Origin: Geomonas sp. RF6
GTDB lineage: Bacteria > Desulfobacterota > Desulfuromonadia > Geobacterales > Geobacteraceae
Direction of reading: 5' to 3'
NCBI RefSeq assembly: GCF_021044625.1
Contig: NZ_CP087999.1
Coordinates: forward strand, 1,753,001-1,817,000
Length of the DNA stretch: 64,000 bases
A program made the translations under genes and the position numbers. The notes beneath the pieces are model-generated. The model saw only the letters and a list, made by a program, of their open reading frames with translations, had not been told where the DNA came from and ran no database searches. Below, piece by piece: positions 19,273 to 29,008 of the stretch. Positions within the stretch are counted from its first letter, which is position 1, and each line of letters begins with the position of its first letter.

Positions 19273-20019
19273 TTACCCGAGAATCTCGCCATTGATGCTG
19301 ACCCTCACTTCCTTGAAGGGGATCTCCTTTCCGCATGCGGCGAGCGCCTGCCGGGCGGCTGCCACGATCCCGCCGCAGCACGGCACCTCCATCCTCACGA
19401 CGGTGATCGACTTGATGGAGGAGACGCGGAAGAGCTCGGTGAGCTTCTTCGTGTAGAAATCGTTGTCGTCGAGCTTCGGGCAACCGATGACGACCGCCTT
19501 CCCCGCCAGAAGATCGCGATGGAAATCCGCGTAGGCGAACGGAACGCAGTCGGCGGCGATCAGCAGGTCCGCGTTCTGGAAGTACGGAGCAGTCGGCGGC
19601 ACGAGGTGCAGCTGCACCGGCCACTGTCCGAGCTGGCTCGGCTGCGGCGCGCCCTCCCCTGCGTCCGGAGCGGGAGCGGCAGGCTTCAGGGACATTGCCC
19701 TGGAGCCGGGGCACCCGCCGTGGTGCGCTTCGGCGTGGCTCTTGTGCGGCGCATGCGCCTCCGGAGCCGCGGCGTGTGCGTTGCCGGCAAGGTGCTGGTG
19801 CACGGCCTCCTCGTCGAATTCGTCCGCCTCGCGCTCTATTATAGTGATGGCGTCCTGCGGGCAGTCACCGAGGCAGGCCCCGAGACCGTCGCAGAGGTTG
19901 TCCGCGGCGAGCTCCGCCTTGCCGTCGACGATGCGGATCGCGCCCTCGGCGCAGGAGGGTACGCAAAGCCCGCAGCCGTCGCACTTCTCTTTGTCTATCT
20001 TCACGATTTTCCTGATCAT
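19273..20019 (-). CDS. 2x[4Fe-4S] ferredoxin-domain protein
   Basis: A 248-residue protein. Residues 1-60 hold two 4Fe-4S motifs (CDGCGLCVPSCAEG; CDGLGACLGDCP). A His/Ala-rich linker follows (AHAAAPEAHAPHKSHAEAHH), and residues 130-248 form a conserved domain with PCCGG near the C-terminus and an LLIAADCVPFAYADFH segment. Proteins of this layout are common in anaerobes as iron-sulfur cluster-binding proteins of unknown partner. A strong AGGAGA precedes the ATG; it appears monocistronic. The His-rich linker may bind metal, which is inference. Confidence 0.85.
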   Translation of the reverse strand: MIRKIVKIDKEKCDGCGLCVPSCAEGAIRIVDGKAELAADNLCDGLGACLGDCPQDAITIIEREADEFDEEAVHQHLAGNAHAAAPEAHAPHKSHAEAHHGGCPGSRAMSLKPAAPAPDAGEGAPQPSQLGQWPVQLHLVPPTAPYFQNADLLIAADCVPFAYADFHRDLLAGKAVVIGCPKLDDNDFYTKKLTELFRVSSIKSITVVRMEVPCCGGIVAAARQALAACGKEIPFKEVRVSINGEILG

Positions 20020-20113
20020 CCCGTTCTCCTTGTACCGGCTCGAAGCCGGCTGCGGTGTTTATCTTTAATTATGGTATGGTGCCAGCGCCTTCAGGCACCC
20101 GTAAAAAGTCGTA

Positions 20114-20419
20114 TCAGAAGAAGTAATGCCAGAGGAGATCGAGCCTCCCGCGCAGCAGGAGCCGCTTCCCCGAGTACGCCATCACCTCTTTTATCCGGGC
20201 CCTCTGGTTCTTCGCGTAGCAATGCACCTTGCAGTGCTTGCAGGACGGCTTCGGATCGAGGGGACATTTCCTCCGCTTTGCCTGTGCGTACTCGAGAAGC
20301 TCCGAGCACTCCGTGCAGAGCTCCCCTTTCCGCGAGCCGTGCTTCCCGCGGCAGTAGGTGCGGATGAAATGTGCCAGCAATTCCAGATCGTTCTTTTCTT
20401 TCTTCGCTGTCTCGTTCAT
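20114..20419 (-). CDS. YgbA-type (nitrous oxide-stimulated promoter) family protein
   Basis: A 101-residue cysteine-rich protein: YCRGKHGSRKGELCTECSELLEYA, CPLDPKPSCKHCKVHCY and KEVMAYSGKRLLLRGRLDLLWHY. These are hallmarks of the YgbA_NO (PF11756) family, in E. coli an NsrR-controlled protein linked to nitrosative stress. The cysteine spacing suggests metal or cluster binding. ATG 20419 agrees with family starts; its ribosome-binding site is weak. Confidence 0.82.
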   Translation of the reverse strand: MNETAKKEKNDLELLAHFIRTYCRGKHGSRKGELCTECSELLEYAQAKRRKCPLDPKPSCKHCKVHCYAKNQRARIKEVMAYSGKRLLLRGRLDLLWHYFF

Positions 20420-20598
20420 GGCCCCATAGTAGCAAAAGGCGCAACAAAACGTATGATGAAAGTCAAGAAAGGCGATCTGGCCGAATCGTGATACGAACCG
20501 CTTCGTGAGGCCGTTTCGCTCCCCCCTTGCAAGATCGCTTCTGCGGTGTAGAATCACACCCTTTGCCTTTGCCGGGCACTTATGCTATTTTGAGGGCG

Positions 20599-21987
20599 AT
20601 GAGTACTATAATGAACAAAAACACCACGATTATTCCCCGCCCGCAGCACTGTATCTCACGATCCCTGTTAAGTCCCAACGGCCTGAAGGTTTTATACAAG
20701 CTCAAGGAAAACGGCTACACCGCCTATCTTGTGGGTGGAGGGGTGCGCGATCTGCTCCTCGGGCGCGAGCCGAAAGACTTCGACATCGCCACCAACGCCA
20801 CACCGGGGGAATTGAAGAAGCTCTTCAGGAACTGCCGGCTGATCGGGCGCCGTTTCCGGCTCGCCCACCTGCACTTTCAGGACGAGATCATCGAGGTTGC
20901 CACCTTCAGGTCTGCCGCAGAGCCCGCCCCCGAGGAAGAACCGGAGCCCCAGCACGAACCGGAGCACGTGGAGCGGGAAGGGAGACGCCACCATCACCAC
21001 GGGCCGCGCATGCTGAAGAGCGACGAGGGGGTGGTGCTGCGCGACAACGTCTTCGGCACACCGGAGGAAGACGCCTTCAGGCGCGATTTCACCGTCAACG
21101 CCCTCTTCTACAACATCGCCGACTTCTCCATCATCGATCATGTGGGGGGTATGGAGGATCTGAAGGCAGGGGTGATCCGGACGATAGGAGATCCCGCGAC
21201 CCGTTTCACAGAGGACCCGGTGCGCATGATCCGTGCCGTCCGCTTCGCGGCGATGCTCGGATTCACCATCGAGGAGGAGACCCGGAAGGCGATCGTGGAG
21301 ATGGCCCCGGCCATCAACCGCGCGACGCCGCCGCGCCTCTTCGAGGAAGTGCTGAAGCTCCTCCTGCTCGGCGCCGGCGAAAGCACCTACCAGCTGCTTC
21401 GACACATCGGCCTATTCGAGCCGCTCTTTCCGCACTTCGATGCGTGGCTCACCCGGGAGTCGGAAGGATTCCCCCACGCGCGGGTCGGCAAGGCACTGGA
21501 GTGGATCGACGCCAGGATAGACGAAGGAGAGGTCGTCTCCCCCGCCCTTCTTATAGCGCTGATGTTCGGGGAGTATCTGGAGGAAAGGAATCAGTACTTC
21601 CGCGACGAGGGAGCCCCTCCGCAGCAGGCGACGGAGATGGCCGTAGCCCAGTTCGCGGGGGAGCTCGCGACGACCGTGCTGATCCCCAACAGGGTGCTGG
21701 TGGCGGTGCGGGAGATTCTGGGGTCGCAGTACAGGTTTCAGAAGACCCCGGGGCGCAACGCTCCAGGATTCGTGGGAAGGCGCGTCTTTCCCGATGCCCT
21801 TCGCTACCTCGGATTCATGGAGGAACTCAACCCGCCGAAGCGCTCGCTGCACGAGTACTGGAAGAGCTATGCTTCAGGGGTGATAATGAAGGCGCCGCAC
21901 GACGCCGAAGAAGGGGCAGCGCCGCAGAAGAAGAAGCGCAGGCGGCGCCGCAGAAGAAAACCGACGCGGATGCCGGAAGGACCGTAA
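20599..21987 (+). CDS. pcnB: Poly(A) polymerase / CCA-type nucleotidyltransferase
   Basis: A 462-residue class II nucleotidyltransferase that adds 3' poly(A) tails or CCA ends. The catalytic region has YLVGGGVRDLLLGREPKDFDIAT (the DxD pair) and RRDFTVNALFYN; RNA-binding helices follow (DPVRMIRAVRFAAMLGF). An insertion with a His/Glu-rich stretch near residues 105-125 and a basic C-terminal tail (KKKRRRRRRRK) favour poly(A) polymerase I over CCA-adding enzyme. ATG 20599 has GAGGG upstream; ATG 20611 is an alternative. Confidence 0.88.
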   Translation: MSTIMNKNTTIIPRPQHCISRSLLSPNGLKVLYKLKENGYTAYLVGGGVRDLLLGREPKDFDIATNATPGELKKLFRNCRLIGRRFRLAHLHFQDEIIEVATFRSAAEPAPEEEPEPQHEPEHVEREGRRHHHHGPRMLKSDEGVVLRDNVFGTPEEDAFRRDFTVNALFYNIADFSIIDHVGGMEDLKAGVIRTIGDPATRFTEDPVRMIRAVRFAAMLGFTIEEETRKAIVEMAPAINRATPPRLFEEVLKLLLLGAGESTYQLLRHIGLFEPLFPHFDAWLTRESEGFPHARVGKALEWIDARIDEGEVVSPALLIALMFGEYLEERNQYFRDEGAPPQQATEMAVAQFAGELATTVLIPNRVLVAVREILGSQYRFQKTPGRNAPGFVGRRVFPDALRYLGFMEELNPPKRSLHEYWKSYASGVIMKAPHDAEEGAAPQKKKRRRRRRRKPTRMPEGP

Positions 21988-22094
21988 GGGGCGCTACAAC
22001 TCTCGGTATGTACTGTAGGCCGGGATAAGCCGCCAGGCGTTCCCGGCGGTCCACCCGCTGCCGCAGCACTTAAAAACCCCATCCCCACCCTGTC

Positions 22095-22230
22095 CCTCCC
22101 CTTGAAAGGGAGGGGACGCTCGGCCAACGTGATCACCTGGTAGAAATGCCAGGCCGTGACGCTGGAGGACAGGCATCTTGCCTGTCCTAACGGCGCAGGC
22201 GCCACACCCGCAAACCGCCTGTGTTCCCCC
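22095..22230. repeat. Partial dispersed palindromic element, copy 3
   Basis: GACGCTGGAGGACAGGCATC onward (22157-22226) matches the left half of the elements at 8901 and 18209, and a G/C-rich inverted repeat (CCCTCCCCTT with AAGGGAGGGG, 22094-22117) stands before it. The right inverted end is missing. The 332-bp gap between pcnB and uvrB holds this and no gene; it may also terminate both convergent genes. Confidence 0.65.
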
Positions 22231-22319
22231 CGCTTCGCAGCCACCATTTTCCCCACCGCCTGCCGGAAACGCTGCGCTTATTCCGGCCAACATGGCGTAG
22301 CTGGACAACAAGCCGGGGT

Positions 22320-24371
22320 TTACCGCGCCCGCCGCCTCATCCGCCCCGGCGCCGGGGCTGGCGCCGCCGGCGCTGCGTGGCCCCCTGCCGTAAGCGTCAG
22401 CTCCGATTCCTCCAGCCGCTTTATCCGGTCCCTCAGCTGCGCCGCGAGCTCGAATTCCTGCTTCTTCGCCGCCGCCAGCATCTCCTTGCGCAGCTTCTTC
22501 ACCGTCTTCGCAACGTCCTTCACCTCTTCCACTTCCGTCTTTTGCGACGGCACCGTGAACCAGTCGCGCTCCTCCTGCGCCTCCAGTACATTCCCGATCG
22601 TCTTCTTCACCGTTTCAGGCGTTATGCCGTGCTCCCGGTTGTACTCCATCTGCAGCGCCCGGCGGCGGGAGGTCTCGTCGATGCACTCCTGCATGGAGCC
22701 GGTGACATGGTCGGCGTACATGATGACCCTCCCCGCGACGTTTCGCGCCGCGCGGCCGCAGGTCTGGATCAGCGAACGGGTGGAGCGCAGAAACCCTTCC
22801 TTGTCCGCATCCATGATGGCGACCAGAGAAACCTCCGGTAGGTCGAGCCCCTCGCGCAGCAGGTTTATCCCCACCAGCACGTCGAACTCGCCGAGCCGCA
22901 GGTCGCGCAGTATCTGCATCCTCTGCAGCGTGTCGATGTCGGCGTGCAGGTAGCGCACCCGGATCCCCAGCTCGCGGTAGTACTCGGTGAGCTCCTCCGC
23001 CATCCTCTTCGTCAGCGTGGTCACGAGGACTCGCTCGCCCTTCTCGATGGTGAGCCGCGCCTCGTGCAGGAGGTCGTCCACCTGCCCCGCCGCGGGACGA
23101 ACGTCGATGAGCGGGTCGATGAGACCGGTGGGGCGGATCACCTGCTCCACCACCACGCCCCCTGACTGCTTCAGCTCGTAATCGGCCGGGGTCGCAGAGA
23201 CGTAGATGACCTGGTTCAGCTTGCGGCTGAACTCCTGGAAGGTCAGCGGCCGGTTGTCGAGCGCAGAGGGGAGCCGGAAGCCGAAGTCCACGAGTGTCTC
23301 CTTCCGGCTGCGGTCGCCGCGGAACATCCCCCCTACCTGGGAGACGGCGATATGCGACTCGTCCACCATGAGGAGGAAGTCGCGCGGGAAGTAGTCGATG
23401 AGGGTGTAGGGGGGCTCGCCGGCGAGGCGCCCGTCGAAGTGGCGCGAATAGTTCTCGATCCCCTGGCAGAACCCCATCTCCTCCATCATCTCGATGTCGA
23501 AATAGGTCCGCTGCTCGATGCGCTGCGACTCCACGAGCCGGTTCGCCTCGTTGAAGTAGCGGATCCTCTCCTCCAGCTCGACCCGGATGTCTTCCACCGC
23601 GCGGTTCAGCGTCTCGCGCGTCGCCACGTAGTGGGAGGCGGGATAGATGGCGCAGCGGGCGATCTTTTGCAGCTGCACCCCGCGCAGCGGGTCGATCTCC
23701 CCGAGGGAGTCGATGGTGTCGCCGAAGAACTCAACCCTGACGGCGCGCTCATCGTCGTGAGCCGGGAAAATCTCCACCACGTCGCCGCGCACCCGAAAGG
23801 TGCCGCGATGGAAGTCGATGTCGTTCCGCTCGTACTGTATGGCGACCAGCCGGCGCAGGAGCTCGTCCCGGTCGATCTCCTCCCCCTGGCGCAGCCGTAT
23901 GTGCATCTGCTGGTACGATTCCGGGGAGCCGATGCCGTAGATGCACGAGACCGAGGCGACGATGATGACGTCGCGGCGGGTGAGGAGGCTGCGGGTGGCG
24001 GAGTGGCGAAACTTGTCGATCTCGTCGTTGATCGACGAGTCCTTCTCGATGAAGGTGTCGGAGGTGGGGAGGTAGGCCTCGGGCTGGTAGTAGTCGTAGT
24101 AGGAGACGAAATACTCCACGGCGTTGTGCGGAAAGAGCTCCTTGAACTCGCCGTACAGCTGGGCCGCGAGAGTCTTGTTGGGGGCGAGCACCAGGGTCGG
24201 GCGGTTTATCCGCGCGATGACGTTCGCCATGGTGAAGGTCTTGCCGGAGCCGGTGACACCCAGGAGGACCTGGTGCCGGTCGCCGCGCAGCACCCCCTCG
24301 GTAAGTTCTGCTATCGCCGCGGGCTGGTCACCCCGCGCCTCGTAGTTGCTGACAAGCTCGAATTGATCCAT
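22320..24371 (-). CDS. uvrB: Excinuclease ABC subunit B
   Basis: A 683-residue damage-verifying helicase of nucleotide excision repair. Walker A is [13 protein letters not shown] near residue 39, and the beta-hairpin [12 protein letters not shown] follows. DESH appears in [11 protein letters not shown], motif VI in [10 protein letters not shown], and the C-terminal UvrC-binding UVR domain is [22 protein letters not shown]. An additional Ala/Pro/Arg-rich tail ends the protein. Length matches E. coli (673). No uvrA or uvrC is present in the window. Confidence 0.97.
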   Translation of the reverse strand: MDQFELVSNYEARGDQPAAIAELTEGVLRGDRHQVLLGVTGSGKTFTMANVIARINRPTLVLAPNKTLAAQLYGEFKELFPHNAVEYFVSYYDYYQPEAYLPTSDTFIEKDSSINDEIDKFRHSATRSLLTRRDVIIVASVSCIYGIGSPESYQQMHIRLRQGEEIDRDELLRRLVAIQYERNDIDFHRGTFRVRGDVVEIFPAHDDERAVRVEFFGDTIDSLGEIDPLRGVQLQKIARCAIYPASHYVATRETLNRAVEDIRVELEERIRYFNEANRLVESQRIEQRTYFDIEMMEEMGFCQGIENYSRHFDGRLAGEPPYTLIDYFPRDFLLMVDESHIAVSQVGGMFRGDRSRKETLVDFGFRLPSALDNRPLTFQEFSRKLNQVIYVSATPADYELKQSGGVVVEQVIRPTGLIDPLIDVRPAAGQVDDLLHEARLTIEKGERVLVTTLTKRMAEELTEYYRELGIRVRYLHADIDTLQRMQILRDLRLGEFDVLVGINLLREGLDLPEVSLVAIMDADKEGFLRSTRSLIQTCGRAARNVAGRVIMYADHVTGSMQECIDETSRRRALQMEYNREHGITPETVKKTIGNVLEAQEERDWFTVPSQKTEVEEVKDVAKTVKKLRKEMLAAAKKQEFELAAQLRDRIKRLEESELTLTAGGHAAPAAPAPAPGRMRRRAR

Positions 24372-24414
24372 GGCGAAGATAATAGCACGGGTGGACGCCG
24401 GCTGGCGAGGGGGA

Positions 24415-24864
24415 TCAGGACGCGGCGCAGCTCCGCTGGGGGGGGAGCTGGTTCAGCGAGAGCCAGTAGTGGCTCACCTGCTTCAGGTCGTCGCAGAACT
24501 TGGCGTAGTCCACCGGTTTCCTGACGTAGCTGTTCGCCCCGAGGGTATAGCTGTCCAGGATGTCCTGCTCCTCGGTGGAAGAGGTGAAGACCACCACAGG
24601 GATGGCGCGCGTCCTCGTGTCCCCCCGCATGACCCGCAGGACCTCGAGCCCGTTCACCTTCGGAAGCTTCAGGTCGAGGAGTACGAGAAGCGGCTTTACC
24701 GACGTGTCGCGCCCCTCGTGGCTGCCTGTGCCGAAAAGGAAGTCGAGGGCCTCCGCTCCGTCGCGCGCCACGGCAATCCCGTGCGCCATCTGCTTTTTCA
24801 GGGCGCGCAGGGTGAGCACCTCGTCGTCGGGGTTGTCTTCCACCAAAAGGATCATCTTGTGCAC
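24415..24864 (-). CDS. Single-domain response regulator (Rcp1-like)
   Basis: A 149-residue receiver-only protein: [17 protein letters not shown] (acidic pair), [17 protein letters not shown] (phospho-Asp), [12 protein letters not shown] (Thr/Ser switch) and YVRKPVDY (Lys). The long beta4-alpha4 region and NPDDE type resemble the Rcp1 family, often paired with hybrid kinases. GTG 24864 is chosen because GGAG lies eight bases upstream. No kinase is adjacent; uvrB is downstream by 43 bp. Confidence 0.88.
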   Translation of the reverse strand: MHKMILLVEDNPDDEVLTLRALKKQMAHGIAVARDGAEALDFLFGTGSHEGRDTSVKPLLVLLDLKLPKVNGLEVLRVMRGDTRTRAIPVVVFTSSTEEQDILDSYTLGANSYVRKPVDYAKFCDDLKQVSHYWLSLNQLPPQRSCAAS

Positions 24865-25127
24865 GGCACAATCTCCTTCCCTTCTCCCCCCGCTAGCGGA
24901 TGGATGGGCAACAGGGACCGTTTTCTTCATCCCCAACGATTCATTAGGGGTGAAGGGGCAACGGAGGATTTTGGAGGATACTTCGAAGAACACTTTATAC
25001 CGGCTTTCCCTATCCATGGCAATCGATTAATAATTAAAAACTCGCCCTTCCGCTCCCGCAACTGCTTGATTTTTTATTCCCACTTTGCGATACTTTGGCA
25101 GTTCGAAATACCCTAAGGAGGGATGAC

Positions 25128-25316
25128 ATGTTCGGATTCGGCCTGCCGGAGCTAATTGTTGTACTCGTCATCGTACTGGTTGTCTTCGGCGCGGGACGGC
25201 TGCCGGAGATCGGCGGCGCGTTGGGGAAGAGCATCAGGAATTTCAAGAACGCCTCGAGCGGCAAGGAAGAGATTGAAATAAACCCGAGGCGGGAGGATGA
25301 CAACAAGACGCACTAG
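25128..25316 (+). CDS. tatA: Twin-arginine translocase TatA/TatE-type subunit
   Basis: A 62-residue protein with a short N-terminal transmembrane helix ([20 protein letters not shown]), an FGAGRLPE hinge and an amphipathic helix ([14 protein letters not shown]), then a charged tail. This is the pore-forming component of the Tat protein-export pathway. Strong AAGGAGGG lies before ATG 25128. The gene is monocistronic, with a terminator after it; no tatC is nearby, as is usual in these genomes. Confidence 0.92.
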   Translation: MFGFGLPELIVVLVIVLVVFGAGRLPEIGGALGKSIRNFKNASSGKEEIEINPRREDDNKTH

Positions 25317-25349
25317 CGCCACATCCTCGTCATACCTGGACTCGGAGAG

Positions 25350-25378
25350 AGGCCCCGGCAGCAATGCGGGGCCTTTTT
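25350..25378 (+). terminator. Terminator after tatA
   Basis: AGGCCCCG (25350-25357) pairs with CGGGGCCT (25367-25374), followed by five T residues. Confidence 0.85.
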
Positions 25379-25465
25379 CTGTGCCCGCACCACTCCCGCC
25401 CCTCCCTTGTCCTCTTTTTTCATTTGTTATATAATCCGGCGAAACTAATGCGGCAAGCGGGGATT

Positions 25466-27349
25466 ATGGAAAAAAAAGGAGCAGCAAACCCTTCAGGGAC
25501 GATGATAGCAAACCTTCTGGTCCAGGAAGGGGTCATCAGCGAGGAACAGCTGCAGTACGCCCACCGGGTACGCTCGAAGCTGCACACCGGGAAGACCCTC
25601 ATCGACGTCCTCCACGACCTCGGGAGCGTGACCAGGGACCAGGTCGCCGCCACGCTGCGAAAAAACAGCCTATCGCTGAGGATCGGGGATTTCCTCGTCG
25701 AGCTCGGCTACCTGCGCGAGGCGGATCTCGCCGCGGCGCTCAGCCTGCAGAACCAGGGGAAAGAGCGCAAGATGCTCGGCGACATCATCATCGAGAAGGG
25801 GTTCATCGACGAGCGGAAGTTCATCGAGGTCCTCTCCTACCAGCTCGGCTTCCCCATGGCGGAACTGGAGTTCCGCAAGGTGGACCGGAAGCTCGTCGCC
25901 AAGGCCCCGATCCAGACATACCGCGACTTTCTCTTTCTCCCCATCGCCTTCGACGGCGAGCGCGTCACGGTCGTCTTTGCCAACCCCATGGACAAGCGCT
26001 GCCGCGACGAGGCTGCGCGTCTCTTCGGCTCCGACCTCCAGCCCGCCATCGCCAGCAAGAACTCGGTCATCGCCGCGATCGCCGCGGCTGAAAAGAACGC
26101 CGTCTCCGGCGAGGGGGGGTCGGCGGACGAGAGCACGGTGGTGGGGATCATCAACAAGCTCTTCAACGACGCCATCTCGGAGAAGGCTTCAGATATCCAC
26201 ATCGAGCCGCTGAAGGACAGGCTGCGCATCCGCTTTCGCCGCGACGGGATGATGATGCCGCACCTGGAGCTCCCGCTCGAGCTCGCCCCCCAGCTTTCCT
26301 CCCGCATAAAGGTCATGGCCCAGGCCGACATAGCGGAGAAGCGCCGACACCAGGACGGCCGCCTCCTCTTCGAGAGCAGCGTGCACGGCTTCAACCTGGA
26401 CATGCGCGTCTCCTTCTTCATCACCATCTTCGGGGAAAAGATCGTGCTGCGCCTCCTGAACAAGAAGGAGGCGATCCTCGACATCCAGAGCATCGGGATG
26501 GCGCCGCGCATGCTGGAGCAGTTCATCAGCGACGCGCTCGACACCCCCTCCGGCGTCATGATCATCACCGGCCCGACCGGGAGCGGGAAGACCTCCACCC
26601 TGTACAGCTGCGTCAATCACCTCAACAACATAAATACGAGCATCGTGACGGCGGAGGACCCGGTCGAGTTCGTGATCGAGGGGGTGGCGCAGTGCTCCAT
26701 CAACACGAAGATCGGGGTCAGTTTCGAGGAGACGCTGCGCCACATCGTGCGCCAGGATCCGGACATCATCGTGCTCGGCGAGATCCGGGACAACTTCTCC
26801 GCCGAGACCGCGATCCAGGCTGCCCTCACCGGGCACAAGGTCCTTACCACCTTCCACACCGAGGACAGCATCGGCGGCCTGCTGCGCCTCATGAACATGC
26901 AGATCGAGTCGTTCCTGATCTCCTCCACCATCGTGTGCGTGGTGGCCCAGCGACTCCTGCGACTGGTCTGTAACTCCTGCGCCGAGGCGTACATTCCCAC
27001 CCCCACCGAGTACAATAGACTCGGGTACGCCACGAAGGACCTCGCGGGGGCGACCTTCCGGATCGGGCGCGGCTGCAAGGACTGCCGTTTCACCGGTTTC
27101 CACGGGAGGCTCGGCGCCTTCGAGCTCCTGATCCTCAACGAGGCGGTGAAGGAGGCGATCCTTTTAAACCGCTCATCCTCCGAGATCCGCCGCATCAGCA
27201 TGGAGACCTCCGGCATGGTCTCCCTCTTTGAGGACGGACTGGTGAAGGCGGCACGCGGCCTCGTCTCCATACAGGAAGTCCTGCGCGACCTGCCGCGCAT
27301 CAGCCCCCCCCGACCGCTTCACGAGCTGAAGCGCATCCTCGGCACCTAA
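25466..27349 (+). CDS. GspE/PilB-family assembly ATPase with MshEN modules
   Basis: A 627-residue secretion/pilus ATPase. The N-terminal 200 residues hold MshEN-type repeats (RIGDFLVELGYLREADLAAAL, continuing to MLGDIIIEKGFIDERKF), which match the spaced Leu/Gly motif known to bind c-di-GMP. The core has Walker A GPTGSGKTSTL near residue 370, an Asp box and a Walker B/His box (DIIVLGEIRD; TFHTED). A C-terminal zinc site follows (CNSC and CKDC). ATG 25466 is chosen; 25448 is an alternative. It is followed 18 bp later by an HDOD gene. No pilC or pilM-Q is adjacent, so it is an orphan ATPase, perhaps of a c-di-GMP-regulated pilus. Confidence 0.9.
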   Translation: MEKKGAANPSGTMIANLLVQEGVISEEQLQYAHRVRSKLHTGKTLIDVLHDLGSVTRDQVAATLRKNSLSLRIGDFLVELGYLREADLAAALSLQNQGKERKMLGDIIIEKGFIDERKFIEVLSYQLGFPMAELEFRKVDRKLVAKAPIQTYRDFLFLPIAFDGERVTVVFANPMDKRCRDEAARLFGSDLQPAIASKNSVIAAIAAAEKNAVSGEGGSADESTVVGIINKLFNDAISEKASDIHIEPLKDRLRIRFRRDGMMMPHLELPLELAPQLSSRIKVMAQADIAEKRRHQDGRLLFESSVHGFNLDMRVSFFITIFGEKIVLRLLNKKEAILDIQSIGMAPRMLEQFISDALDTPSGVMIITGPTGSGKTSTLYSCVNHLNNINTSIVTAEDPVEFVIEGVAQCSINTKIGVSFEETLRHIVRQDPDIIVLGEIRDNFSAETAIQAALTGHKVLTTFHTEDSIGGLLRLMNMQIESFLISSTIVCVVAQRLLRLVCNSCAEAYIPTPTEYNRLGYATKDLAGATFRIGRGCKDCRFTGFHGRLGAFELLILNEAVKEAILLNRSSSEIRRISMETSGMVSLFEDGLVKAARGLVSIQEVLRDLPRISPPRPLHELKRILGT

Positions 27350-27367
27350 GGCGACAGGGAAACCGAA

Positions 27368-28219
27368 ATGTCCAATCGATCGATCGTAGAGGTAATAAAG
27401 AGCTACCTGGCAGGTGACACCATCAGCGTGCCGGTCTTCAACGCCGTCGCGGTGCGGCTGCAGAAGGAGCTGGCGTCGCCGGAGTTCAAGATGGACATGG
27501 TGCACCAGCTGATCAGCGCCGATCCGGGACTGGCGAGCCAGGTGCTGCGTGTGGCGAACTCCGCGTTTTACTCAGGGCTCACCCAGGTCGCCACCGTGCA
27601 GGACGCGGTCGTGCGCCTCGGCTCCCGCGAGGTGGCCAACATAGCGATGCTGACGACGCAGCAGGAGCTGTACCGCTGCAAGACGCCGGCTTTCAAGGGG
27701 GTCATGCAGAAGCTGTGGCTGCATTCCTACTGCTGCGCGGTGGGGAGCAAGTGGCTTGCCGGGCGCTCAGGGCTTGAGGAGATCGCCCAGGAGGCCTTTC
27801 TGGCGGGGCTGCTGCACGACATCGGGAAGCTTTTCCTCCTGAAGGTGATGGAGGAGATATCGCTGAAGGAAGATCTGGGGAAGGCTCTGACCCCCGCCAT
27901 CATGCGGGAGGTGCTGAGTTCGCTCCACGTGGAGCAGGGGTATCAGCTCATGCTGAAGTGGCACATGCCGGACATCTACTGCGACGTGGTGCGCTTGCAC
28001 CAGGCGGACCAGTGGCCGCAGGGAAATCCGCTCCTGGCGGTGGTGAGGCTTGCGAACCTTGCCTGCCGGCGGCTGGGGATCGGCATCGACAGCGACCCGT
28101 CCCTCCTCCTCTTTACCGCGGCGGAGTCTCACGTCCTGGGGCTTAAGGACGTCGTCCTCGCGGAGTTGGAGATCCTTCTGGAGGATACCCTGGAGCGGGC
28201 TATGCCGAACCCGTCCTGA
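27368..28219 (+). CDS. HDOD-domain signalling protein
   Basis: A 283-residue protein with an HDOD domain: ISVPVFNAVAVRLQKEL, LISADPGLASQVLRVANSAFYS, VATVQDAVVRLGSREVANIA and FLAGLLHDIGKLFLL. HDOD proteins resemble HD phosphodiesterases but mostly lack catalytic residues and act as adaptors in motility, competence and stress pathways. It is coupled to the PilB-like ATPase, suggesting a shared motility function (inference). Its 3' end overlaps the convergent response-regulator gene by 20 bp. Confidence 0.9.
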   Translation: MSNRSIVEVIKSYLAGDTISVPVFNAVAVRLQKELASPEFKMDMVHQLISADPGLASQVLRVANSAFYSGLTQVATVQDAVVRLGSREVANIAMLTTQQELYRCKTPAFKGVMQKLWLHSYCCAVGSKWLAGRSGLEEIAQEAFLAGLLHDIGKLFLLKVMEEISLKEDLGKALTPAIMREVLSSLHVEQGYQLMLKWHMPDIYCDVVRLHQADQWPQGNPLLAVVRLANLACRRLGIGIDSDPSLLLFTAAESHVLGLKDVVLAELEILLEDTLERAMPNPS

Positions 28220-28628
28220 CGGCAGGGAGGGGGGGGCCGCTCTTCTCGTCGAGAAAGGTCTTCAGGAATTCGGCATCGAGAGGCTTCGGAAGAACGGCGA
28301 CGACGCCGAGCTGCACGCAGCCGTCGATTTCTGTGGGATCCTCCGAGGAGGAGAGAGCGAATACCGGAAGCTTGCTGGTGCGCTGGTCGGCGCGGAGCCT
28401 TTTGAGGACGTCGATCCCGTCCAGCTTCGGGAGCCGCAGGTCCAAAAGGACGACCTCGGCGACAGGGTTCTCCCACCCTCGATCCGTCTCCCCGAGGAGA
28501 ACGTTTATCGCCTCCGCACCGTCCCGTGCCACCGAAATGGTTGTAAAGCCTGCCTTCTTCAGAGCCCTGACAGCCAGCGTCTCACAGTCGCGGTTGTCTT
28601 CCACAAGCAAAATCGATGTCTGCAGCAT
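28200..28628 (-). CDS. Single-domain response regulator
   Basis: A 142-residue receiver protein: LLVEDNRDCETLAVRAL, VVLLDLRLPKLDGIDVL (phospho-Asp), VFALSSSEDP (Ser switch) and AVLPKPLD (Lys). GGGGGGAG lies just upstream of ATG 28628. It has no output domain and no adjacent kinase. It resembles the regulator at 24415 in length and style, so the two may be paralogues of the Rcp1 type. Confidence 0.88.
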   Translation of the reverse strand: MLQTSILLVEDNRDCETLAVRALKKAGFTTISVARDGAEAINVLLGETDRGWENPVAEVVLLDLRLPKLDGIDVLKRLRADQRTSKLPVFALSSSEDPTEIDGCVQLGVVAVLPKPLDAEFLKTFLDEKSGPPLPAVRTGSA

Positions 28629-28945
28629 GGCTCCCCCCTCTATCGAATCATGAACCGACGTAAGTACGTCCCCTGTCACCGATGAGCCATCTGAAGCAGT
28701 AGCAAGAGCCTCCACAACTCTCTGAAGATTTATATTAATATTTCATGTGTAACTTATCATTTAAATCTAAGAAAATCAACCTGCTTCTGTCAATAATTTT
28801 ACCACTGCACGTTGTTGTGTCATAGCAGATTCAGGTTATGAGTCCTGAAACTTCTGTGCACTCATAGGGCTTTTGGGTGAAGGTACGAAAGGTCTTTTGT
28901 GACAGTGGATACCGATTCTGGTATCAGCGACCCACCTTTTTTCCT

Positions 28946-28974
28946 TTGCCACGAAGGCTCTTTTAAGCTAGATT
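28946..28974 (+). promoter_or_regulatory. Candidate sigma70 promoter of selA
   Basis: TTGCCA (28946-28951) and TAGATT (28969-28974) with exactly 17 bp spacing, 35 bp before the TTG start of selA. The 380-bp gap before selA is AT-rich and otherwise shows no gene. Confidence 0.5.
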
Positions 28975-29008
28975 TCATCACCAATGAGTTTGTTAAAGGA
29001 GGCACACC

